A stretch of 13,515 nt of DNA from Planctomycetales bacterium (GTDB lineage: Bacteria > 4484-113 > JAFGCY01): assembly GCA_024645305.1 (NCBI GenBank), contig JAHEFU010000061.1:1-13515 (forward strand). Direction: 5' to 3'. The notes beneath the pieces are model-generated. The model searched no databases, was not told the origin of the DNA, and saw only the letters and a list, made by a program, of their open reading frames with translations. Shown piece by piece: positions 1 through 6,594 of the stretch (positions are counted from its first letter, which is position 1; every line of letters starts with the position of its first letter). A program made the position numbers and the translations under genes.

Positions 1-1
1 G

Positions 2-1447
2 CACGTCGTTCTGAATGCCAAGTACCACGAGCGCGAGGCGGATATCGTGACTCAGGCCGGTAGGTTGGGTGCGGTCACCATCGCCACCAACATGGCGGGC
101 CGCGGTACGGACATCGTGCTTGGTGGCAACGCGGAGTTTGCCGCACGTGAGCTGCTGCTCAAGCAGGGCAAGAACCCGGATGATCATGATGATGAACTGC
201 GGGCGATCGTCAAGGAACTGAAACCCCAGCATGACGAGGAGGCGGCAAACGTCCGCAATGCCGGCGGCCTCTACGTAATCGGCTCCGAGCGGCATGAGTC
301 GCGCCGGATTGACAATCAGCTGCGCGGCCGCAGCGGGCGCCAGGGGGACGCCGGGGAATCCCGCTTCTTCCTCTCGCTGCAGGATGACCTGATGAAGATG
401 TACGGCGGCGAACGTGTGGAACAGCTCATGGACATGCTCAAGATCGAGGAGGATGTGCCCATCGAGTCCGGCATGCTGACCCGCTCAATCGAGAATGCAC
501 AGAAGAAGGTCGAGGGCCGGCACTTCGAAACCCGCAAGCATATCCTGCAGTTTGACGACGTGATGAACAAGCAGCGGACCGTGATCTACGGCGAGCGCGA
601 CCGCATCCTCAGTGGCGGGGACCTGCGGGAGCAGACCCTGGAATTCATCAAGGGTGCCGTGGACCGCGTAGTGGATGACAACAATGTCGTGCACGGACGG
701 GATGCTGCACTGGACGAAGCCGGCGTGTTCCAGGATGCCAGGACAAATTTCCCGCTGTACGACCTGAGCGTGGATAAACTCAGCGGCCTGAGTGCGCAGG
801 AGGTCAAGGACCTGCTGTTTGACATGGTCGTGGCACGTTACGACGAGAAGCAGAAGGAAGTCGGGGAATTCATCCTGCGGCGCAACAACCCGGATATCAG
901 TACGGCAGAGGTGGAAGAGAAGGCCTTCGAAGCAGGCGCTGACAGCATGCGCGAGATCGAGCGCGTGATCTCCCTCAAGGCGATTGATGAGCACTGGATT
1001 GACCATCTGAGCCTGTTGGATGAATTGCGCAGCGGTGTCTCCCTGCGCGGTTATGGACAGCAGGATCCCGTGGTGGTATATGCCCAGGAGGCCTTCGCCG
1101 AATTCGAGAACCTCAAGGAGACCATCCAGCTGGATGTGATCCGCAAGACCTTCCTTGTGCGGCTCAATACCGAGCAGCAGAAGCCGCAGCTGCGCAGCGC
1201 CTACAACGTGCGCAGTGAAAGCAAGCCCATGGCAACCTCCTCATCCGGTGGCACAGCCGTGGCCGAGCGCGTGAAAGTGGAGACCACACGCCGCGCCGCG
1301 GCCAAGATCAGCCGCAATGCCAAGTGCTACTGCGGCAGCGGGAAGAAGTACAAGCAGTGCCATATCAAGATTGATAATGGCAATCCACCGGAGGACTGGG
1401 TGGAGCAGTACGAAAAGCACTATGGTGAGAAACCGACGGCTGATTAG
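2..1447 (+). CDS. secA: Protein translocase ATPase SecA, C-terminal part (5' end outside window)
   Basis: SecA is the cytoplasmic ATPase that pushes unfolded preproteins through the SecYEG channel. The reading frame is open from base 2, so the N-terminal half (first nucleotide-binding fold and preprotein-binding domain) lies outside the window; about 481 residues are seen. The visible part starts inside the second helicase fold: LNAKYHEREADIV, then motif V (TNMAGRGTDIVLGG) and motif VI (QLRGRSGRQGDAGES). The helical scaffold follows, with HFETRKHILQFDDVMNKQR, and then the segment around AIDEHWIDHLSLLDELRSG. A low-complexity linker leads to the zinc-binding SEC-C motif CYCGSGKKYKQCH, which normally binds SecB and phospholipid. 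An unusual acidic tail of about 28 residues follows this motif, where many SecA proteins end within a few residues. The gene stops with TAG and is followed by an inverted repeat. Identification is very secure. Confidence 0.97.
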   Translation, partial: HVVLNAKYHEREADIVTQAGRLGAVTIATNMAGRGTDIVLGGNAEFAARELLLKQGKNPDDHDDELRAIVKELKPQHDEEAANVRNAGGLYVIGSERHESRRIDNQLRGRSGRQGDAGESRFFLSLQDDLMKMYGGERVEQLMDMLKIEEDVPIESGMLTRSIENAQKKVEGRHFETRKHILQFDDVMNKQRTVIYGERDRILSGGDLREQTLEFIKGAVDRVVDDNNVVHGRDAALDEAGVFQDARTNFPLYDLSVDKLSGLSAQEVKDLLFDMVVARYDEKQKEVGEFILRRNNPDISTAEVEEKAFEAGADSMREIERVISLKAIDEHWIDHLSLLDELRSGVSLRGYGQQDPVVVYAQEAFAEFENLKETIQLDVIRKTFLVRLNTEQQKPQLRSAYNVRSESKPMATSSSGGTAVAERVKVETTRRAAAKISRNAKCYCGSGKKYKQCHIKIDNGNPPEDWVEQYEKHYGEKPTAD

Positions 1448-1450
1448 TCA

Positions 1451-1473
1451 GGATTCGTGATATTTCACGATCC
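1451..1473 (+). terminator. Inverted repeat just after secA (hairpin or operator)
   Basis: Four bases after the secA stop, the arms GGATTCGTGA and TCACGATCC pair over nine positions with one bulged T around a four-base TATT loop. In RNA this is a stable stem and would protect the secA 3' end. No T-run follows it, so it is not a classical rho-independent terminator. It also covers the -35 and spacer of a possible promoter for the next gene, so an operator role is an equal alternative. Confidence 0.45.
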
Positions 1474-1483
1474 AGTGTATGAT
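1454..1483 (+). promoter_or_regulatory. Possible promoter for the small membrane protein gene
   Basis: TTCGTG (1454-1459) and TATGAT (1478-1483) are separated by 18 bases. The -10 matches the consensus at 5 of 6 positions; the -35 is weak. The inverted repeat at 1451-1473 overlaps the -35 and most of the spacer, as an operator would. The predicted transcript has a leader of roughly 60 bases before the ATG at 1553. This is suggestive only. Confidence 0.28.
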
Positions 1484-1552
1484 GCAGTCACAGCGTACCG
1501 GGACATTTGCTATCCGCAATGGTTCCCAATCAAGTGCGCCAGGACAAGCACT

Positions 1553-2008
1553 ATGGCAGAGAACAAACCTGCTAACAGCACATTGCGGGCGACAATGGTC
1601 GTATTCTGGTTGATCATTGCGCTGTATGCCCTGATCCTGGTCTTTGCCTTCATGCCGATGGAAGCGCGTTCCCTGAAGCAGGCAACCGGAGTGGCTTTCA
1701 TTCCGATTATCGGCATCCTTGTCGTGCTTGGTGTGACCGAACTCATCATGGTCCTCCGGGACCGTAATCTGGCCAGGCTGCGCAGGGGATTCCTGCTGCT
1801 GACAGCAATCGCCACGATCGGCACACCCGTGTCGATCATCCTGCACAATGTTGTCAGTTACCTGGTCGGAATCTGGTTCGGCGCGTCTGAGGAAGGCTTC
1901 TTCTTCATCATGGCACTGATCGTGTTTCCCATCCTGTTCATCGTGGGCGCTGCCGGATCAATCATCACAATGATTGGCAATGGAAGGGACAGGGCTGTCC
2001 TGGCCTGA
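1553..2008 (+). CDS. Small integral membrane protein with four predicted helices, function unknown
   Basis: The product is 151 residues from the ATG at 1553. I chose that start because AGGA lies eight bases upstream and the hydrophobic pattern begins soon after. An in-frame GTG at 1457 would add 32 residues, but it runs through the inverted repeat and encodes no recognisable sequence. After a short polar N-terminus (MAENKPANSTLRA) there are four hydrophobic segments at about residues 14-34, 46-68, 78-100 and 112-141. A basic loop (RDRNLARLRRG) lies between the second and third segments, which suggests that loop is cytoplasmic. No catalytic motif or family signature is recognised. It sits alone on the plus strand between secA and a convergent permease gene whose stop codon is only three bases away. 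A role cannot be assigned. Confidence 0.7.
   Translation: MAENKPANSTLRATMVVFWLIIALYALILVFAFMPMEARSLKQATGVAFIPIIGILVVLGVTELIMVLRDRNLARLRRGFLLLTAIATIGTPVSIILHNVVSYLVGIWFGASEEGFFFIMALIVFPILFIVGAAGSIITMIGNGRDRAVLA
1987..2000. terminator. Small palindrome at the end of the convergent gene pair
   Basis: GGACAG-GG-CTGTCC lies in the last codons of the small membrane protein gene and just past the end of the permease gene transcribed toward it. The two convergent stops leave only three intergenic bases, so any transcript end must lie inside coding sequence. There is no T-run on either strand, so this is at best a weak bidirectional stop or pause site. Confidence 0.2.
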
Positions 2009-2011
2009 GGA

Positions 2012-2965
2012 TCAGTTCCTGCCAGCAGCCTGCATGCTCATCCGGTCCCGTGCCATGATCATCACGATGTTGCCGATGATGATTGCCAGCCCGCCGAGGT
2101 AGACCATGGCCCCCGGCACCTGGCCACTCAGGATGAAGGCCAGCAGCGCTGCATAGATTGGCTGCGCCTGGTTGAGCAGCACTACCTGGCTGGCCGGCAG
2201 GTACGATACGGCCAGCATGTAATTGTTGCGTGCCAGGAATGGTCCCGCCAGGGCGCTGATCACGAGCCACAGCCAGCCACTGCCATCCAACGCTGGTATC
2301 TGCGGCCACAGCATGAACCAGGCCAGGCAGAGCACGCTGGCCATCATCCAGGACCTGACGAGCATCAGCCACTGGACTGAGACGCGCTGCATTGCCAGCT
2401 TTCCCACCACCAGTGCCACAGCGAAGCTCGTAGCACTCAGCAGCAGGAGGGCGATCCCCCGCATGTCAGCATTGATTGGGTTGCTGCGGATAAGCAGGAT
2501 GCCTGCGAGGGTGCAGGCAAATCCGAGCCACTGCCACTGGCTGAAGCGCTCGCGCAGGAAAACGAAGCCGAGTACGATCACGAACAGGATCTCCAGCCGG
2601 CTCAGCACCGCGGCCACGGCTGTGGATGCATGCTGCATTCCCATCCAGAAGAATGCAATGCCGACTGCGGAGGCAATGATGTGCACGAGGCTCAGGGTTA
2701 TCCCGCTGGCATCAATCCGCTTGCGCTCCTCATCCGGCTGGCGGCCGATCGCAGGGATCACACCCAGTTTCGTCAGTCCCCACCAGATGGTGTTTGTCGG
2801 CGCAGCCACAAGGTAGTACATGGCAGCTATGACGATCCCGGCGGAAATGTCACTGTCAGTCTGGCGGCTGATCTGGGAAAGCGGGAGCACGCCGGCTGCG
2901 AAGTGCAGACCTGCGCACAGGGCATTGAGCTGGGCAAACAGGATTCCCTTGCTGCGGTCACGCAT
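2012..2965 (-). CDS. EamA/DMT-superfamily inner-membrane permease
   Basis: The 317-residue protein has the length and about ten hydrophobic segments expected of the drug/metabolite transporter superfamily with two EamA repeats. The first repeat includes GMQHASTAVAAVLSRLEILF followed by GFVFLRERFSQWQWLGFACTLAGILLI, the familiar pattern in which a conserved Glu-Arg pair ends the fourth helix. The second includes YLPASQVVLLNQAQPIYAALLAFILSGQ and a final GGLAIIIGNIVMI helix. Members export or import amino acids, nucleotides, sugars or drugs; the substrate cannot be read from sequence. An inserted polar stretch (RQPDEERKRIDA, about residues 75-86) separates two early helices. The ATG lies three bases after the mnmE stop, so it is probably the last gene of the tilS-mnmE operon and may be translationally coupled. 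Any functional link to tRNA modification is unproven. Confidence 0.85.
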   Translation of the reverse strand: MRDRSKGILFAQLNALCAGLHFAAGVLPLSQISRQTDSDISAGIVIAAMYYLVAAPTNTIWWGLTKLGVIPAIGRQPDEERKRIDASGITLSLVHIIASAVGIAFFWMGMQHASTAVAAVLSRLEILFVIVLGFVFLRERFSQWQWLGFACTLAGILLIRSNPINADMRGIALLLLSATSFAVALVVGKLAMQRVSVQWLMLVRSWMMASVLCLAWFMLWPQIPALDGSGWLWLVISALAGPFLARNNYMLAVSYLPASQVVLLNQAQPIYAALLAFILSGQVPGAMVYLGGLAIIIGNIVMIMARDRMSMQAAGRN

Positions 2966-2968
2966 GAA

Positions 2969-4351
2969 CTACTTGCCCACGCAGAAACTGCTGAAAATAT
3001 TGTCAATCACATCCTGGCGGCTGCCGGGCTGGTTGATTCCAAGCAGGCTTTCGCGGGCCAGATGGATGTCCTGGGCAGCTGCATCCACGGGCATGCCTGC
3101 TGCAATTGCTTCCATTGCCAGCTGCAGGTAAGCCCTGGATTGTGCGATCAGGGCAGCCTGGCGGCGGTTGAAACCGGACAGCATGTTTTCCCCGTCCAGT
3201 CCGCTGCGTTGGAGGATGGCCTGGCGCAGTTCCTCAATTCCGCGGCCACTCTTCCCGCTGACGGGAATCTGCCCCCCTTCAGGGGCAGGCCAGTCCGGCA
3301 GGAGGTCGCAGCGGGTCCGCACGACAATCCGCCGCTGGTCAACAGACGTGCCGGGAGGGGTTTCCACGGGTTGTTCCCCGTCTGCCGCGTTCACAACCAC
3401 CAGCAGGTCAGCACTCTGTTCCCATTGCTGGGCAGCACTGACTCCGGCGGACTCAATCTCGTCCGTGCTGCTGCGCTGGCCGGCGGTGTCAACCAGGACG
3501 AAGCTGATACCGCCGAATTCCACGGATTCGCTGAGGTAGTCCCGTGTGGTGCCGGGGCTGTGGTGCACAAGCGCCCTGTCGTAACCCAGCAGGGCATTGA
3601 ACAGCGTGCTCTTGCCGACATTTGGTGGTCCGACGATGGCCAGTGAAAGCCCAGTGCGCACGACTGCACTGCGGCGGCTTTCGTCAAGTGCGCTATCCAT
3701 CTCGGCTGTCACTTCCGCCAGCAAGTTGCTCAGATGGGCAGGGCTGTAGCTGTCTGCATCATCAATGCTGGCATCAAGGTCGCCGGAGGCGTAGTCATGG
3801 ATCGTTTCAATGTGGCTGAGCAGGTCAAGGAGGCGACGTTGCCATTCTATTACCCGGCTGGTAGGCAAGCCGCCGAGAGCGTTCTGGGCCAGGCGCAGGG
3901 CGGAACTGCTGCCGGCGTTGATCAACTCATGCACAGCCTCAGCCTGTACTAGGTCGAGCTTGCCATTGACAAAGGCCCGGAAGGTGAACTCACCCGGAGC
4001 TGCCAGTCTCGCCCCGGCCTGCAGGACGACCTGCAGCAGCCTCTCCAGCAGCAGGGGGTTGCCATGCACGGATACCTCCACGAGGTTGTCACCCGTGTAA
4101 CTGGCGGGCGCGTGGAAGCAGGTGACAACAGCCTGTTCCTCAAGGTTCACCTGAGGAGTTGTACGGGTATCCGCGATTTGCAGCCTTGCCAGCTTGGCCA
4201 CGGCCTGCGGAAATTCCTGCTGTCCCTCCGGAAGCAGAGCGGACAGGATGCTGATTGCCTGTGGACCGCTGATGCGCAGAAGGGCTATCGCACTGCGGCC
4301 AGGCACAGTGGCTGGGGCAACAATGTTATCCGTTGTGCTGTAGGCAGGCAC
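2969..4351 (-). CDS. mnmE: tRNA modification GTPase MnmE (TrmE)
   Basis: With MnmG, MnmE installs the carboxymethylaminomethyl group on the wobble uridine (U34) of certain tRNAs in the cytoplasm. All 460 residues of a normal-length protein are present. The N-terminal folate-binding domain starts with DNIVAPATVPGRSAIALLRISGP and carries EVSVHGNP and the APGEFTFRAFVNGKLDL signature (residues 118-134). The GTPase domain has G1 GPPNVGKST (241-249), G2 PGTTRD (266-271), G3 DTAG (288-291) and the catalytic-type glutamate in DEIES (E300). The C-terminus ends FCVGK, matching the cysteine motif needed for modification. The G4 base-recognition motif is TRCD (346-349) instead of NKxD, and G5 is SGK rather than SAK. 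The start is GTG, five bases after the tilS stop, so both are likely on one message. Identification is secure; nucleotide specificity is worth checking. Confidence 0.96.
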   Translation of the reverse strand: MPAYSTTDNIVAPATVPGRSAIALLRISGPQAISILSALLPEGQQEFPQAVAKLARLQIADTRTTPQVNLEEQAVVTCFHAPASYTGDNLVEVSVHGNPLLLERLLQVVLQAGARLAAPGEFTFRAFVNGKLDLVQAEAVHELINAGSSSALRLAQNALGGLPTSRVIEWQRRLLDLLSHIETIHDYASGDLDASIDDADSYSPAHLSNLLAEVTAEMDSALDESRRSAVVRTGLSLAIVGPPNVGKSTLFNALLGYDRALVHHSPGTTRDYLSESVEFGGISFVLVDTAGQRSSTDEIESAGVSAAQQWEQSADLLVVVNAADGEQPVETPPGTSVDQRRIVVRTRCDLLPDWPAPEGGQIPVSGKSGRGIEELRQAILQRSGLDGENMLSGFNRRQAALIAQSRAYLQLAMEAIAAGMPVDAAAQDIHLARESLLGINQPGSRQDVIDNIFSSFCVGK

Positions 4352-4356
4352 TGCGA

Positions 4357-5820
4357 CTATTGTAATTGCCTGATTGTGTGGATCTCGTAGGTGTGGCAGC
4401 TGTCCTCAGTGTGCATCAGCTGACTGTCACAGATGGCCGGGATCCAGACAGGCTCATCCGCAGCATCAGCCAGCAATGCCCAGCAGCGCCGCAGAAACAA
4501 CGGGATCCTGTGGTCCGTGAATACATCACCAACTTTGCGACGGTCTCCGTTTGGCAGGCGGATGCGGTCTGCCTCCCGGGGGAGGCGGAAGTGGTATCCG
4601 GCGGCAGCGGTGGCCGGCAGGAGGCAGCTCCAGCAGGTGGAAGGCCCACCTTCCCTGCGAACCAGTTCCCGCAGCCAGTCATTGAAATCAGCGATCCGCT
4701 TGCCGGTACGCAGTACCTCAATCAGGGACAGCCGTTCAGCGGGCTGCAACTGCAGGGGAGGGACACTCAATGTTGTGGCGCCTGAAGCCTGTGAACCCGG
4801 CGCGGTATCACTACTGGCATAAAACAGACTGGAGGAAGACAGCAGAATGAACTTCCAGTTGGCAATCACCAGCGATTCGCGCTGCAGGTTCAGCAGTTCA
4901 TTGAGCATTTGCAGGATATGGTGATTGATGGGGAAACCTTGAGACAGCAGGAATTGCTTCAGCTGCGCTCTGTAGTTCGTCTCCCCCGCATGCGCCTGCC
5001 ATTCCACCAGTCCGAAGGGCAGGCCGGGTGATGCCAGCAGGGGCAGCTGCATTTCTATTCTGTGGGCAGGGAAATGCTGCAGCTGAGCTGATGCCTGGCG
5101 TGACATCTCGGAGAGCAGTCCCGGCAAGCGGTTGATGTGCCGTATGGCAGCCGGATTGATCCTCTCGAGTTCCGGAATCACGTTCTGCCTGATCCGGTTG
5201 CGGCTGAACTGCAGGCCCGCATTGCTTGGATCCTCACGGTACTCCAGCTCATGCTCAAATGCATATTCCCTGATCTGCTGCTTTCCACAGTGCAGCAGCG
5301 GCCTGTGGATCCGTCCATCCAGAACCGGCGAAATCCCACGCAGACCATCCGGACCGGTGCCCCGCAGCAGGTTGAACAGAATCGTTTCCGAATTGTCAGC
5401 CGCATGGTGAGCAGTGCAGGCCACGGAGCCGGGCAGGTTGTCAAGCAGGGCGGCCAGCCTGCGGTAGCGGATCCGGCGGGCGGCGCTTTCCAGGCTGTCC
5501 TTTCCCGGCTGGCGTTCGGCTGGTACATCCGCTGAGTCCACAATCACCTTGACATCCAGGGACTCTGCCAGCCGCGTGACCAATTCAGCGTCGAGGTGGT
5601 CATCCGGGCGCATCCCATGCCGCAGGTGCCACAGCAGGATGCGCGGCACGGACTCTGACCAGCAGTCGGCACTGAAGCCTGAGCGCAGCAGGTCTGTCAG
5701 GGCATGGGCCAGCACCACGGAGTCAAGACCCCCGCTGCAGCTGATGACAACGATTCCCCCGTCACAAGCCTGCCAGTCCACTGCCCCCAGCAGCTGTTGC
5801 TTGATGCTGATCGGCTTCAC
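4357..5820 (-). CDS. tilS: tRNA(Ile)-lysidine synthase TilS
   Basis: TilS attaches lysine to C34 of the CAU-anticodon isoleucine tRNA using ATP, so that it reads AUA instead of AUG. The N-terminal PP-loop ATPase domain carries SGGLDS (residues 29-34), HLRHGMRPDD (65-74), an arginine-rich ESAARRIRYRRL (111-122) and FNLLRGTGPDGLRGI. EDPSNAGLQFSRNRIRQNVI (197-215 region) is a second family hallmark. The C-terminal TilS domain is present, with RKVGDVFTDHRIPLFLRRCW, so the 487-residue protein is full length. The usual HxDDQxET motif reads HHAADNSET (138-146), with alanine for the first aspartate; the glutamate is kept. The start is GTG, with an in-frame TGA immediately upstream and no clear Shine-Dalgarno sequence. 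A GTG 13 codons further in is a weaker alternative. It follows elbB by 33 bases and precedes mnmE by five. Confidence 0.95.
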   Translation of the reverse strand: MKPISIKQQLLGAVDWQACDGGIVVISCSGGLDSVVLAHALTDLLRSGFSADCWSESVPRILLWHLRHGMRPDDHLDAELVTRLAESLDVKVIVDSADVPAERQPGKDSLESAARRIRYRRLAALLDNLPGSVACTAHHAADNSETILFNLLRGTGPDGLRGISPVLDGRIHRPLLHCGKQQIREYAFEHELEYREDPSNAGLQFSRNRIRQNVIPELERINPAAIRHINRLPGLLSEMSRQASAQLQHFPAHRIEMQLPLLASPGLPFGLVEWQAHAGETNYRAQLKQFLLSQGFPINHHILQMLNELLNLQRESLVIANWKFILLSSSSLFYASSDTAPGSQASGATTLSVPPLQLQPAERLSLIEVLRTGKRIADFNDWLRELVRREGGPSTCWSCLLPATAAAGYHFRLPREADRIRLPNGDRRKVGDVFTDHRIPLFLRRCWALLADAADEPVWIPAICDSQLMHTEDSCHTYEIHTIRQLQ

Positions 5821-5853
5821 TGGTCAAGAGCCGTCTGGTTCGGCTCGGATGAT

Positions 5854-6540
5854 TCATCCCTGGCTGGCAGCATTGTCCACCCGGCTGATCATTTCCAGCA
5901 GCGCATTGACGCTGGCAGTGACGTCGTCAAACAACTCAGAGATGTTTTCAGCCTTCATGTACGCCGGGGAGGAGATCAGGCGGTTTTCCTCGTCAAGCAC
6001 CATCTCCCTGACCTGGCAGTTGATGTGGGTAGCACCCATTTCAGTGACCGCGGCGCTGGCTTCCTTGTCATCGCCAATCGTGATCTTAACGCCGCTTTGG
6101 CCGAATATCTTCGCCAGGATCACAGGGCTGATGCACACAAACGCCATGGGTTTCCCGGCGGCGTGTGCGGAGCGCACGAGTTTCTCGACTGAATCCGCAA
6201 CTTCACAGTTGCTGCCAGACACGGCGAAGTCACAGAGGTTCTTGGCAGCACCGAATCCGCCCGGGAACATGAATCCGTCATACTCGCTAACTGATATATT
6301 TGCAAGATCGAGAATGTCACCTCGGGCAATTCGTGACGATTCAACCAGCACATTGCGGGATTCCGACTCTGACACCTGTCCAGTGAAATGGTTGATCACG
6401 TTCATCTGTGGAATGTTGGGTGCCATGCAGGTGTATTTTGCACCGGCACGTGACAGGGCAAGCAAAGAAGCGACAGCCTCATGAATCTCAGTTCCGTCAA
6501 ACACTCCGCAGCCGGATAAAACAACTCCTATCCGTTTCAT
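5854..6540 (-). CDS. elbB: ElbB/ES1-type DJ-1/PfpI superfamily protein (glyoxalase-like)
   Basis: This 228-residue protein matches the ElbB (ES1) branch of the DJ-1/PfpI class I glutamine amidotransferase-like superfamily in length and sequence. The N-terminus MKRIGVVLSGCGVFDGTEIHE is typical. MFPGGFGAAKNLCDFA (91-106) and PMAFVCISPVILAKIFG (131-147) follow, with the nucleophile-position cysteine C136 at the elbow. E. coli ElbB was linked to isoprenoid synthesis and has weak glyoxalase activity, but its true physiological role is not settled. The start is supported by a strong Shine-Dalgarno sequence (GGAGGAG, four bases before the ATG), the best in this window. That suggests high translation and perhaps the start of its own transcription unit, which then runs into tilS, mnmE and the permease gene. 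Family assignment is firm; the substrate is not. Confidence 0.93.
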   Translation of the reverse strand: MKRIGVVLSGCGVFDGTEIHEAVASLLALSRAGAKYTCMAPNIPQMNVINHFTGQVSESESRNVLVESSRIARGDILDLANISVSEYDGFMFPGGFGAAKNLCDFAVSGSNCEVADSVEKLVRSAHAAGKPMAFVCISPVILAKIFGQSGVKITIGDDKEASAAVTEMGATHINCQVREMVLDEENRLISSPAYMKAENISELFDDVTASVNALLEMISRVDNAASQG

Positions 6541-6564
6541 ATACTCCTCCTCGCCTGGTCGCTC

Positions 6565-6594
6565 AACTTATTCTAACCTCTAATCAGCTCAGAA
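6565..6594 (-). promoter_or_regulatory. Weak promoter candidate before elbB
   Basis: On the minus strand the 48-base gap between the barrel gene and elbB contains TAGAAT (a 5 of 6 match to the -10 consensus) about 30 bases before the elbB ATG. The best upstream -35 (TTCAAT, in the last codons of the barrel gene) is poor and 18 bases away. A separate start for elbB would fit its strong ribosome-binding site, but read-through from the barrel gene is equally possible because no terminator is seen in the gap. Confidence 0.25.

Noticed and set aside
1457..1552. N-terminal extension of the small membrane protein from GTG 1457
   Set aside because: The extension crosses the inverted repeat and lacks a ribosome-binding site at proper spacing; the ATG at 1553 has AGGA eight bases upstream.
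2630..3646. Long plus-strand open frame (338 codons) opposite the permease and mnmE genes
   Set aside because: It lies entirely antisense to two secure genes, has no recognisable domain, and its composition is a mirror of the MnmE codons.
5549..6484. Plus-strand open frame (311 codons) opposite tilS and elbB
   Set aside because: Antisense to two recognised genes, serine- and arginine-rich shadow composition, no motif.
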